A model generated the notes under the pieces. The model had not been told where the DNA came from. It saw only the letters and a program-made list of their open reading frames with translations, and searched no databases. From Comamonadaceae bacterium (GTDB taxonomy: Bacteria; Pseudomonadota; Gammaproteobacteria; Burkholderiales; Burkholderiaceae_C), in the NCBI GenBank assembly GCA_027488215.1, contig JAIYCB010000020.1, positions 1-38,175 on the forward strand: a stretch of DNA of 38,175 nucleotides, written 5' to 3'. Of this stretch, positions 30,529 through 37,223 are shown piece by piece; the first letter of the stretch is position 1; each line of letters opens with the position of its first letter. The position numbers were made by a program, and so were the translations under genes.

Positions 30529-31605
30529 TCATCCCGCCTTTTTCATCGGCAGCGGCTTGACCACGTCGCCGCGACGCTTGCGGATGTAGTCGGCTGTCAT
30601 GCGCTCGGTGGTGTGCCCGAGCAGCTTTTGCGCCGCCTTCAAGCTGTGCAGCGTGTCGAGATCCGTCGCTGCCTTCGGGCGCAGATCGCGGAACTGGAAG
30701 CGCACGAAGTCGATGCCCATTTCCCTGGCTTCAGTCTCGGCGGCATCACGCGCCTTGTCGAACTGGCTGCGGAAATACCCGAACTCCTTCAAAGGCTGGC
30801 CTTTCGGATCAGCCAGCACGGTGAGTCCTTTGACCTTGCGTTTCTTGATGCGCTCAAGGACTTCGGCCAACTTGCCTTCGATGATGATGCGAAGTTTTGC
30901 GCCGGTCTTGTTCTGCCCGACCAGTAGCACGCCATCTTGAACCTGCGACCAGCGCATCTTCTTCACATCGGCCGGGCGCTGGCCCGTCAGGTACGCAAGG
31001 TCAAGCGCGTCCTTGATGATGTCACTGCCGTGTTTGTAGACCAGCGCCAGCCAGATATCTTCAACATAGATATCCCGACCTTCTTTGACCTTCATCTGCA
31101 CGAACAAGCCCGTGCACGGATTCGGCACGCGCATCAACCCCTTGCCGCGCGCCCAGTTGCACAGCACCGACAGGAACTTCAGTTCCTTCTTGGCGCTGAC
31201 TTGAGACGAACGCTTGTCGAAGTAGGGCATGATGTGACCAGGCAAAAGTGCATTGATTGGTGTGCTGCCATAGACAGGGGCCAGCTGCTTCCAATATTTG
31301 TTCCGATCCGACAGCGTTCGCAGCGAGAGCTTCGACTTCACCCGATCTTCTGCCCACTTCATGTACAGCGTGTAGACGCCGTCGATCGTCGTCAAATCAA
31401 TGGGGGCAGGGCGATGCTCAAGCTCGGCCCACTGACGCTTGGCCTCGGCCAGGTCCGTGCCCAGCGAGGTTAATTTCCGCTTGCCCGCAGCATCGCGCGG
31501 ATGTTCATAGTAGTAACCAACCCAAGTCTCGCCGCGTTTGTTGGTATAGGTACGGACCGTCATCCTGGGCGGCAGGTTGCGGTGGCGAGTCTTTGGCTTG
31601 GCCAC
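30529..31605 (-). CDS. int: Tyrosine site-specific integrase
   Basis: 358 residues from a GTG at 31605. The N-terminal ~70 form an arm-binding domain (TYTNKRGETWVGYYYEHPRD), then a core-binding SAM-like domain, then the catalytic domain: Arg210 in LTGQRPADVKKMRW, Lys233 in GQNKTGAKL, RDLRPKAATDL with Arg309 (the usual His before DLR is Arg here), His331 in KLLGHTTERM and Tyr340 in TADYIRK. It would recombine attP with the host tRNA-Cys gene. It is last in the leftward block and its start abuts the stop of the DUF4224-like gene. Confidence 0.95.
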   Translation of the reverse strand: MAKPKTRHRNLPPRMTVRTYTNKRGETWVGYYYEHPRDAAGKRKLTSLGTDLAEAKRQWAELEHRPAPIDLTTIDGVYTLYMKWAEDRVKSKLSLRTLSDRNKYWKQLAPVYGSTPINALLPGHIMPYFDKRSSQVSAKKELKFLSVLCNWARGKGLMRVPNPCTGLFVQMKVKEGRDIYVEDIWLALVYKHGSDIIKDALDLAYLTGQRPADVKKMRWSQVQDGVLLVGQNKTGAKLRIIIEGKLAEVLERIKKRKVKGLTVLADPKGQPLKEFGYFRSQFDKARDAAETEAREMGIDFVRFQFRDLRPKAATDLDTLHSLKAAQKLLGHTTERMTADYIRKRRGDVVKPLPMKKAG

Positions 31606-31830
31606 TTAGTTCACCTTTGAAAAATCGGGCGCGACTCCAAAGTAGGAAGTTTGCGTAGTTTCGGGTTTGACCGCGCCGCCAAACACCTTTTCGACATGTG
31701 ACTTGAGTACAACCAGCGAACCATTCGGACGGCATCGATGCTCAACGCCCATGTACCGAAGCACCTGTGCCTGGGCAGATCGGTTCTTTTTCCCTGTTAG
31801 TTCAATCAGCTCTTCCGGCGAGAGAATCAT
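31606..31830 (-). CDS. DUF4224-like small protein, possible excisionase/regulator
   Basis: 74 residues from ATG 31830 with a strong AGGGGGG site; an in-frame GTG at 31854 is less likely. The opening LSPEELIELTGKKNRSAQAQ, VLRYMGVEHRCRPNGSLVVL is the DUF4224 pattern. Small DNA-binding proteins of this kind lie next to integrases and probably work as recombination directionality factors or regulators. Its stop codon directly precedes the integrase GTG, so they are co-expressed. An excisionase role is inference. Confidence 0.8.
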   Translation of the reverse strand: MILSPEELIELTGKKNRSAQAQVLRYMGVEHRCRPNGSLVVLKSHVEKVFGGAVKPETTQTSYFGVAPDFSKVN

Positions 31831-31979
31831 CCGTTTCCCCCCTTTGGCCGGCACTCATACACCTTGTTATCGACGTAAAACGCACCGAGTTTGATGCAGT
31901 CATTTTCGATGGAGTACTTTGCGTATCTCGAAACGCCCAGCAGCGGTGCCAAGAGAAGCAGAAAAAAAAGCACTAACAT
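31827..31979 (-). CDS. 50-residue membrane or exported protein
   Basis: Starts at ATG 31979 and stops inside the next start (ATGA at 31827-31830). The N-terminus (MLVLFFLLLLAPLLGVSRYA) is strongly hydrophobic, either a signal peptide or a membrane helix. The remainder is hydrophilic with two cysteines (ENDCIKLGAFYVDNKVYECR). The tight coupling with both neighbours supports a real gene, though no ribosome site is strong. Function unknown. Confidence 0.6.
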   Translation of the reverse strand: MLVLFFLLLLAPLLGVSRYAKYSIENDCIKLGAFYVDNKVYECRPKGGNG

Positions 31980-31989
31980 CGCTAGGAAA

Positions 31990-32316
31990 TCACCCAAGAT
32001 TCTTCTCCCGCAGCTTGGCTTCGATGGCGCGGCCTAGAACAAAAATGAAGTCATCCGCAGTGACCATCGTTGCAAACGGCGCAGCATTGGCAGCGTCAAT
32101 CACTTCCTCATCCGTCAGCCCCTGCCATTCGCTCTGTGCCTTGGATTGCCAATAGTCGATGGCGCCATGCAGCGTGCCGTCGCCGGCGGCGATGGCCTCA
32201 TCCAACTCGGAGTACTGCGCCAGCCGCGAACGGAGCGCCGCAATGATCGGAACGTGATCGTCCAGCAGCATAGACAGCTGCAAATGGCATTCGTCCAGCA
32301 GCTCGCGGTCAGTCAT
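31990..32316 (-). CDS. Hypothetical protein with a GLTDEEV module
   Basis: 108 residues from ATG 32316 with GGGAGAAGAA upstream. N-terminal MTDRELLDECHLQL also starts the gene at 35121-35441. The C-terminal part, SEWQGLTDEEVIDAANAAPF and AIEAKLREKN, closely matches the C-terminus of the gene at 32963-33349. The middle is helical. I see no known fold; it looks like one member of a set built from interchangeable short pieces. The start overlaps the upstream stop. Confidence 0.7.
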   Translation of the reverse strand: MTDRELLDECHLQLSMLLDDHVPIIAALRSRLAQYSELDEAIAAGDGTLHGAIDYWQSKAQSEWQGLTDEEVIDAANAAPFATMVTADDFIFVLGRAIEAKLREKNLG

Positions 32317-32636
32317 CCGTTCTTCTCCCGCAGATTCGCAGCCTGCTCGCTCACGGCTGTCGCACACTGCTCGACAAATCGATGTGCATCAGCTACGGCT
32401 TCCTCGTAGCTGTCAAAGCCAAATCGATCTCCGCCTTGCACCTTGCAGCCGTAGACCGTCCCGACCCAGCCGCTCCATACCTTGCTGTCGCGTACCTGCT
32501 CAAAGCGAATAGCCGCTATGTCCTCCTCCGTTGCCATCGCGTAGGCTGCGAGCTTGTCTTGTCTAAATTGCGGCTCCATGCTGTGAATTCCTGTGGGTGT
32601 TCCCATTAGCTGTCCGTACGAAAAAGGTGTGCTCAT
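32313..32636 (-). CDS. Hypothetical early protein
   Basis: 107 residues from ATG 32636 behind GGAGGATGGG. Begins MSTPFSYGQLMGTPTGIHSM. The centre reads ATEEDIAAIRFEQVRDSKVW, then SGWVGTVYGCKVQGGDRFGF, a mixed helix/strand profile, and the end is a helix (AVADAHRFVEQCATAVSEQA) closing LREKNG like its neighbour at 31990-32316. No family recognised. Overlaps on both sides fit the leftward operon. Confidence 0.7.
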   Translation of the reverse strand: MSTPFSYGQLMGTPTGIHSMEPQFRQDKLAAYAMATEEDIAAIRFEQVRDSKVWSGWVGTVYGCKVQGGDRFGFDSYEEAVADAHRFVEQCATAVSEQAANLREKNG

Positions 32637-32719
32637 CCCATCCTCCAACCGCACCGCGCACAAGGCACGAGCATGAAGGCTTTCGGCTCTTTGCAGCGAG
32701 GGCAAATGTATCTAGTCAT
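32633..32719 (-). CDS. 28-residue zinc-ribbon microprotein
   Basis: A short frame from ATG 32719 to TGA 32633: it begins MTRYICPRCKEPKAFMLVPC and ends ARCGWRMG. Two CxxC pairs (CPRC and CARC) spaced for one zinc ion make a minimal zinc ribbon. It overlaps the end of the upstream gene by 8 nt and the start of the next by ATGA, so it depends on translational coupling. The motif is too tidy to be chance, though the gene is very small. Confidence 0.6.
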   Translation of the reverse strand: MTRYICPRCKEPKAFMLVPCARCGWRMG

Positions 32720-32966
32720 GCCAATCACACTCGCAGGGGGCGGATTCGCAGGAGGTGCAATAGCCCAACGCTCGAACGCAATTGATTAGCGCTTGCCTAA
32801 TTGCTTGATCGGTTACATCGTCCAAGCAGAGAAATACATTGCGCACCAAATCATCAACTCGCTTGGTGTGCCGCTGCCAAACCTCGATATGCGTTAAGTC
32901 TCGCTCTTTCCAATCGTCGATTTCCTTCTGCTGCTCTGCAATCACTCGTTCTAGTGCGGCGCTCAT
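32712..32966 (-). CDS. Hypothetical coiled-coil protein with a cysteine-rich end
   Basis: 84 residues from ATG 32966 with GGAGAGGAA upstream. The N-terminal half is a charged helix (LERVIAEQQKEIDDWKERDL), the middle is hydrophobic (VDDLVRNVFLCLDDVTDQAI), and the end holds YCTSCESAPCECDW, a CxxC-then-CxC cluster that may bind metal. No family recognised. It overlaps its neighbours on both sides. Confidence 0.7.
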   Translation of the reverse strand: MSAALERVIAEQQKEIDDWKERDLTHIEVWQRHTKRVDDLVRNVFLCLDDVTDQAIRQALINCVRALGYCTSCESAPCECDWHD

Positions 32967-33349
32967 GTGTTCCTCTCCTTTAGCTTGGCTTCGATGGCGC
33001 GGTGATATTCTTTAAAATTGCGTGCTGCCAACCATATTTCTAATACTTCCTCATCCGTCAGCCCGACCCATTCGCGCTGTGGTGGGTACGGGTAGAACTT
33101 TGCGTGCAATAACTTAGCGCCTTTTCTGACCACGACAGAAACGCCATCCTCAGTAATGTCCTCACCAACAACGACATCGCCACTCGACAAGATCGCGGCC
33201 TGAATGTGCGCCTTCACTTGGCTGTAAGTGAATGATTGGGGTGGTGCGGCATAAAGCAAACAATTTTGCGGCCAGTTATCGACAAGCCAAGTGATCTTGC
33301 CGCTTTCATTTTTTGCCACCGGCTCCGGTTCACCCAGATCTTTACTCAT
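32963..33349 (-). CDS. Hypothetical protein with a GLTDEEV module
   Basis: 128 residues. Begins MSKDLGEPEPVAKNESGKIT, then WLVDNWPQNCLLYAAPP. The C-terminal region, REWVGLTDEEVLEIWLAARN followed by AIEAKLKERN, matches the gene at 31990-32316 and is encoded by a shared 21-nt stretch (32982-33002 against 32012-32032). The central part is beta-rich (DVVVGEDITEDGVSVVVRKG). Unknown function; a mosaic member of the small-protein set. Only a weak AAAGG site precedes the start. Confidence 0.7.
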   Translation of the reverse strand: MSKDLGEPEPVAKNESGKITWLVDNWPQNCLLYAAPPQSFTYSQVKAHIQAAILSSGDVVVGEDITEDGVSVVVRKGAKLLHAKFYPYPPQREWVGLTDEEVLEIWLAARNFKEYHRAIEAKLKERNT

Positions 33350-33388
33350 GGAGCATGGACCTTTGTGAACATACTGATTACCGTCTAA

Positions 33389-34483
33389 TCAACTCACCAG
33401 ATGTAAATCTGGCTTGGATCGCGCTGGCTTTACTTCTTGGCCCGCGCCTCTTTTCACGGCGTTCAAAACCAAACCAAAGACCATTTCATCAAGCTCTTCG
33501 TCCGTAACATGTAGCTCAGCTGCGATATCAGATTTCGCAACACCTTCTTTTCGCAAGGCCGTAAAGACTTTTCCCAGAATCTGCGATGTTTCACGCGGCA
33601 AACTTTCAGGCTCAGACTTGCGGTAGCCGCGTCGACTAATTTGCACGAAAAGCTCGCGGTACTGCCACTCGGTCAACAGCCCAAGTTTGTGCATTCGATA
33701 GGTGAGCGCCGAAATCGAGACCCCCCATATTTTCTTGAGCTGAAGTAGCACATCAATCGATGTGAATTTAGGCGCATAACCCAAGACACTTCCAGGTGGC
33801 ATCAAGAAAGCTGCCGCGAAATCATTCGCTGCCCTTTCGATTTCTTGCCCACCATTCGGCGAGCCGTGGCGATGCATCACGAGATGACCAAGTTCATGCG
33901 CAGCATCAAATCGACTTCTCTCCGTATTCTTAAGTGTGTTCAGGAAAACAAATGGCTTTTGTTCTCGCCACATTGAAAATGCGTCAACTTCAGCCGCATC
34001 GATAGCTAAAGAAAAAACACGTACGCCATTTGCCTCAAGCAAATGAATCATGTTCTTAATGGGCAGCTCACCAATCCCCCAATGACGGCGCAGACTTGCA
34101 GCCGCCGCCTCTGGGTCGGAATCTCTCAGATCTGGCAAGTTTGGAAATGGAAGCTCGAATCGTTTTTCAATTGCTTGGTTCAGCGTGATTGTTAATGCAC
34201 CTGAATACAACGCCATATCCCGTTGCGCAGCAGACATTTTTGAGAGCGATCGGAAGCTTGCCGCACCACTATCGATAGTTTGCAGCTCTTCTTCTTGATA
34301 GAAAAAATCCAACGGAAATCGCAATGCCTTCGCAATACGCTGGACAGTATCGTCAGAGGGTTTGAATTCGAGCTTTTCAAAACCAGAGATCGATCGCATC
34401 TCAACGTCGATCTCATCAGCCAGTCGTGTCATAGTGAACCCTCGCCGCTTTCTGGCGAAAGTTAATCGAGTTGGATTGAACAT
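33389..34483 (-). CDS. XRE helix-turn-helix fused to an ImmA/IrrE metalloprotease
   Basis: 364 residues. The N-terminal ~65 are an XRE DNA-binding domain (LTFARKRRGFTMTRLADEID, SISGFEKLEFKPSDDTVQRI). The catalytic domain carries the zinc motif HELGH (196-200) in FDAAHELGHLVMHRHG, followed by ERAANDFAAAFLMPP with the third ligand helix. The C-terminal region is an extra domain ending in a DLHLVS tail. ImmA-type proteases cut phage or element repressors in response to stress; IrrE-type enzymes act on regulators. With the CI-like repressor lacking its own peptidase, this protein is a candidate inducer, or an antitoxin-like regulator. It is longer than its neighbours and may be a separate insertion. 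Confidence 0.85.
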   Translation of the reverse strand: MFNPTRLTFARKRRGFTMTRLADEIDVEMRSISGFEKLEFKPSDDTVQRIAKALRFPLDFFYQEEELQTIDSGAASFRSLSKMSAAQRDMALYSGALTITLNQAIEKRFELPFPNLPDLRDSDPEAAAASLRRHWGIGELPIKNMIHLLEANGVRVFSLAIDAAEVDAFSMWREQKPFVFLNTLKNTERSRFDAAHELGHLVMHRHGSPNGGQEIERAANDFAAAFLMPPGSVLGYAPKFTSIDVLLQLKKIWGVSISALTYRMHKLGLLTEWQYRELFVQISRRGYRKSEPESLPRETSQILGKVFTALRKEGVAKSDIAAELHVTDEELDEMVFGLVLNAVKRGAGQEVKPARSKPDLHLVS

Positions 34484-34519
34484 AGTCCTATCCGTTAAGC
34501 ACGTCGAATCAATGGAATA

Positions 34520-34690
34520 TCAATATCCGGCAAATTTGGAACTATCGGTACAGGGATCAGGCTGCGCGAGTCGGGCGCGGAGGGTTTCGATTGCCTTTTG
34601 AAGGTGCTCGTGGTCATCTTTGTTCGACATATACGGCGCAACCTCCAGCGCATCCAGCGCCTGCTGAAACAGCTTCTCGTCGTTAGTCAT
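34520..34690 (-). CDS. Hypothetical 56-residue helical protein
   Basis: From ATG 34690 with AGGGGGAG upstream to TGA 34520. It begins MTNDEKLFQQALDALEVAPY, then a helix HEHLQKAIETLRARLAQPDP. This pattern of a short helical protein with an ALRARLAQP-like end is common among phage early genes, with no known job. The strong ribosome site and tight fit between neighbours support it. Confidence 0.7.
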   Translation of the reverse strand: MTNDEKLFQQALDALEVAPYMSNKDDHEHLQKAIETLRARLAQPDPCTDSSKFAGY

Positions 34691-34699
34691 TGCTCCCCC

Positions 34700-34903
34700 T
34701 TACTCTATGCAGTAGTCCGCGTGGCGCAGCAATATGGAGACTTCTGCCGGATCGGTCACTTCAGCAATCTTGACTTCGACATGCCCCTCAACGCCGAATT
34801 CGCTTCGCACCATATTGAATAGCTCCAGTTCGCTCGTGTCATCGTCCGCATGCACGGCAACAACGCTGGCGGTCGTTACTTTCACCTCAAACCATCTGCT
34901 CAT
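34700..34903 (-). CDS. Hypothetical 67-residue protein
   Basis: Starts at ATG 34903 behind GGAGGGG. It has a beta-alpha-beta look: RWFEVKVTTASVVAVHADDD, then ELELFNMVRSEFGVEGHVEV, KIAEVTDPAEVSILL. No catalytic pattern. It overlaps the upstream stop by ATGA. Unknown early protein. Confidence 0.7.
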   Translation of the reverse strand: MSRWFEVKVTTASVVAVHADDDTSELELFNMVRSEFGVEGHVEVKIAEVTDPAEVSILLRHADYCIE

Positions 34904-35121
34904 TTCATCCCCCTCCCAATCTCATCCTTCATAGCCGCTAATTCTTCGCGGATGATCTGGCGAATCTGCTCGACCGTAATCACCTGCGGCAGCGGAACCG
35001 CTGGGCCGCCACCGCCCCATTGATTGGGGTAGGGGTTTGGTGAATGTTTATTGCGCAGATCGTTCGCAATCTGGCAGCCGTTGACCTGACATGCAGGGTT
35101 AGCGCATCCACATACAAACAT
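34900..35121 (-). CDS. Small cysteine-rich protein with helical tail
   Basis: 73 residues with AAAGGAAC before the ATG at 35121. The N-terminus MFVCGCANPACQVNGCQIAN has four cysteines in 16 residues, likely a metal site. A proline/glycine-rich linker (NPYPNQWGGGGPAVPLP) leads to a charged helix (VEQIRQIIREELAAMKDEIG). No family recognised; adaptor-like layout. Confidence 0.68.
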   Translation of the reverse strand: MFVCGCANPACQVNGCQIANDLRNKHSPNPYPNQWGGGGPAVPLPQVITVEQIRQIIREELAAMKDEIGRGMK

Positions 35122-35441
35122 TATTTGTTCCTTTCAATCTCAGCCGAAGCACGGACAATCGCTCGACGGGTGGCGGCGTAGGGGTCGTCGCCTTTAATCG
35201 CTTCCCCATACGCTTTTGTTTTTTGGTGTATCGCACTTGCTAACCTATACCCACCTGTGTAAACCTCGATCCCCAACTGCACCGCCAGCCGCAGCGCATC
35301 GCCGTCATCGGTGAGCGGATTCCACTCAGAGTTAATCTTTTGGCCGGGCTTTAACAGCAACCAAAAAATCCCTTGGCTGTCAGGTATTACATCCACATCC
35401 GCCGCCTTCGCAGCCAGTTCCAAGAGTTCGCGGTCAGTCAT
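35121..35441 (-). CDS. Hypothetical protein with LTDDGDALRLA motif
   Basis: 106 residues from ATG 35441. Starts MTDRELLELAAKAADVDVIP, the same opening as the gene at 31990-32316. The middle SEWNPLTDDGDALRLAVQLG is a motif I recall from many small phage proteins, and the end is helical (YAATRRAIVRASAEIERN). Function unknown. Its start overlaps the upstream stop (ATGA) and its stop touches the next start. Confidence 0.72.
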   Translation of the reverse strand: MTDRELLELAAKAADVDVIPDSQGIFWLLLKPGQKINSEWNPLTDDGDALRLAVQLGIEVYTGGYRLASAIHQKTKAYGEAIKGDDPYAATRRAIVRASAEIERNK

Positions 35442-35689
35442 AGCTTGATGCACTCCATGCCTTCCCATTTGCACACAGGCTCTTCCTTGCACTGGATGAC
35501 AAAGCCCTCAATATCGCCATCTCCACCGCAGGACTGCACCTCGTACCCGTAGTCACCAACCTGCACGATCAGCGGCACGTCCGGGTTAATCATGTTCCCC
35601 TTGTCTCTCCATTTGCTGGTCTGCCATTCGTTCTCGACATCCATCATGGTCGCCATGACAAAGCGCATGGACTGTGATTTCAGAATCAT
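35438..35689 (-). CDS. Hypothetical protein
   Basis: 83 residues from ATG 35689, with GGAGAA ten bases upstream. The C-terminal part looks like a small beta barrel: VPLIVQVGDYGYEVQSCGGD, IEGFVIQCKEEPVCKWEG, with three cysteines. The N-terminal ~25 residues are more variable (MRFVMATMMDVENEWQTS). No family recognised. Overlaps both neighbours. Confidence 0.68.
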   Translation of the reverse strand: MILKSQSMRFVMATMMDVENEWQTSKWRDKGNMINPDVPLIVQVGDYGYEVQSCGGDGDIEGFVIQCKEEPVCKWEGMECIKL

Positions 35690-35961
35690 TGCGGGTTCTC
35701 CAAAAATTGTTTGATCTGTTCGTACACACCGTTTCTTGCGCTGTTGTCAGCCTCATACTTTGTCCATCCTGCGTAGCGCATCTCGTTCTCGCAGCGTTCA
35801 AGCAACTCAATCATCCGTTGCACCTGCGTCTCGGTGTACAAGCCCTCATCGTCAGGCTCATGCTTCAAGCCAAGGTTGGTCTGCCAGTCATACTTGCCGT
35901 GTTCGGCTACGGCTTTCATGTACGACAGTTCGCGTATCTTTATCCATGCCACGGGTTTCAT
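35686..35961 (-). CDS. Hypothetical helical protein
   Basis: 91 residues with GAGGAGAA before ATG 35961. Begins MKPVAWIKIRELSYMKAVAE, then LKHEPDDEGLYTETQVQRMI and a long helix to the end (WTKYEADNSARNGVYEQIKQ). The opening and the EGLYTETQV segment resemble small phage proteins seen near replication genes, function unknown. Overlaps both neighbours. Confidence 0.7.
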   Translation of the reverse strand: MKPVAWIKIRELSYMKAVAEHGKYDWQTNLGLKHEPDDEGLYTETQVQRMIELLERCENEMRYAGWTKYEADNSARNGVYEQIKQFLENPQ

Positions 35962-36089
35962 TGAGGGTTCTCCTCATCTCCAAAGTCCATGTCAACAGGG
36001 TGCGGCACATCGTCATGCACAATCACGCCGCATTCGTCAGCAGGAAGATACCTGCCGCACACCACGCAGTAGTAGCCTTCGTCAGTCAT
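35958..36089 (-). CDS. 43-residue zinc-finger-like microprotein
   Basis: From ATG 36089 to TGA 35958. Reads MTDEGYYCVVCGRYLPADEC, then GVIVHDDVPHPVDMDFGDEE. A CxxC pair plus a later Cys and two His could bind one metal. I recall similar short proteins in other phages. GGGGGAA lies upstream, and the ends overlap both neighbours. Likely real although very short. Confidence 0.68.
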   Translation of the reverse strand: MTDEGYYCVVCGRYLPADECGVIVHDDVPHPVDMDFGDEENPQ

Positions 36090-36411
36090 GATTCCCCCTT
36101 GCGCGGATAGCAGCAGCCATCTCCAGACCAATAGAAGGGGCTATGTACGCTTCACACACCTCAGCACACGCCTCGCGCTCGGCGGCGACTGCCTCGCGCA
36201 GTGCCACACAAAACGGCCGCTGGCAAAGGTGGCTGCAAGTATGTATGCCGTCGTACTTTGTCCGCTCCACATAAGCCGCCTCGACCAGCTTGGCGAAACG
36301 CTGGAGTTCTGCCGTGCTTGTAGACCAGACAGCGTGATATTCGCGCTCGGCTGGCATCGTCTCAATCAAGCCAGCTTCATGCGCCATGTGGATAATTTCT
36401 TCGCGCTTCAC
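36082..36411 (-). CDS. Hypothetical protein with AEREACAEVCE helix
   Basis: 109 residues from ATG 36411. Opens MKREEIIHMAHEAGLIETMP, continues TAELQRFAKLVEAAYVERTK, then a cysteine/histidine group (GIHTCSHLCQRPFC) and EAVAAEREACAEVCEAYIAP. The REACAEVCE-type helix followed by an AAAIRARG end is frequent in small phage proteins; role unknown. The Cys/His cluster may be structural. Overlaps the MazG-like stop. Confidence 0.75.
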   Translation of the reverse strand: MKREEIIHMAHEAGLIETMPAEREYHAVWSTSTAELQRFAKLVEAAYVERTKYDGIHTCSHLCQRPFCVALREAVAAEREACAEVCEAYIAPSIGLEMAAAIRARGNHD

Positions 36412-36716
36412 GCTTCTTCCTTAACGAAAACGCCGTCTGCATTGAGAAAGCCCCGTCGATCCTTAATCTCTGCGTAGGCCACCTTCAGGCAGTACGTCAG
36501 GTCAAGGTCTTCAATAGCAGCAACATTGACGAGACATACAAGCACATCACCGATTCCATCAACAATTGCCGCTTTGTCTCGTTTGATAATCGCATCAGAC
36601 AACTCTCCCATCTCTGAAAGTGCTTTCAGTAGCTGCGTCTTTGAATCGCTGTGCCTGATGATCCCTCTCGCCTCAGACCAGCGGATTACGTCCATCTCCA
36701 CCTCTGCGAAACTCAT
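36408..36716 (-). CDS. MazG-like nucleotide pyrophosphohydrolase
   Basis: 102 residues from ATG 36716 with GGGGGAC upstream. The metal-binding pattern is clear: ALSEMGELSDAIIKRD with Glu35 and Glu38, then AIVDGIGDVLVCLVNVA with Asp53 and Asp57, as in the all-alpha NTP pyrophosphatase superfamily. These enzymes hydrolyse nucleoside triphosphates and may lower alarmone levels or clean the pool during infection. It overlaps the 32-residue membrane protein upstream (ATGA). Confidence 0.88.
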   Translation of the reverse strand: MSFAEVEMDVIRWSEARGIIRHSDSKTQLLKALSEMGELSDAIIKRDKAAIVDGIGDVLVCLVNVAAIEDLDLTYCLKVAYAEIKDRRGFLNADGVFVKEEA

Positions 36717-36811
36717 TCGTCCCCCAATGGAAAGCCAATCCACACCACGAAGCCGGTAAGTGCAGCCACCAGCAACAGACCAAACATCAGTACCGTCAAC
36801 GCTATCGCCAT
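36713..36811 (-). CDS. 32-residue single-pass membrane protein
   Basis: From ATG 36811 to TGA 36713. Nearly all of it is one hydrophobic helix (ALTVLMFGLLLVAALTGFVV), ending GFPLGDE. It overlaps the stop of the upstream gene and the start of the MazG-like gene, so it would be translated by coupling. Unknown function. Confidence 0.55.
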   Translation of the reverse strand: MAIALTVLMFGLLLVAALTGFVVWIGFPLGDE

Positions 36812-37005
36812 TCACCACCCTCCCCGCGATTTCCTCGCTCCCATTGCTGCCTACAATCCCGCTTCAACTTCTTCCACCGTTCCGGCGATTTGTCCTCGAC
36901 CAGATTCATGTACGCGACAGCCTTCTTTGGAGCGTTTGCCGTCAGACGCAGGACGTAGCGGACTTCACACCTGTGTCTGTGTTCTTCGCTCCAGGTGTCG
37001 ATCAC
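36802..37005 (-). CDS. Small basic protein
   Basis: 67 residues from a GTG at 37005 that overlaps the upstream stop. Reads IDTWSEEHRHRCEVRYVLRL, then APKKAVAYMNLVEDKSPERW and a strongly basic Arg/Lys-rich tail (KKLKRDCRQQWERGNRG). It may bind nucleic acid; no family recognised. Its end overlaps the 32-residue membrane protein start. Confidence 0.68.
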   Translation of the reverse strand: MIDTWSEEHRHRCEVRYVLRLTANAPKKAVAYMNLVEDKSPERWKKLKRDCRQQWERGNRGEGGEWR

Positions 37006-37214
37006 AGCATCCAGTACTTCGCAACCTTCACGCTCTGCCCGTACCGATTCATCACATCGACCTTTTGCGCCACGATCCGGTGTCCCTCGGCCTTCAGGTC
37101 AGCTATCCGCGCAGCGAGGCGCATGATCCCGAACCGCTCTTGCGCATCCAATGCGGTCAGGCCAATGCCGTTTTTCAGGGACTCCAGGATTTGCTCGTTC
37201 TGCGTCTTGTTCAT
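37002..37214 (-). CDS. HTH_39-type helix-turn-helix protein
   Basis: 70 residues from ATG 37214 with AGGAGAC upstream. The pattern QILESLKNGIGLTALDAQER, FGIMRLAARIADLKAEGHRI is that of the HTH_39 winged-helix family in phages. A regulator of the leftward block or of host genes is likely but unproven. It lies 19 bp downstream of the methyltransferase. Confidence 0.82.
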   Translation of the reverse strand: MNKTQNEQILESLKNGIGLTALDAQERFGIMRLAARIADLKAEGHRIVAQKVDVMNRYGQSVKVAKYWML

Positions 37215-37223
37215 TGCTGTCTC

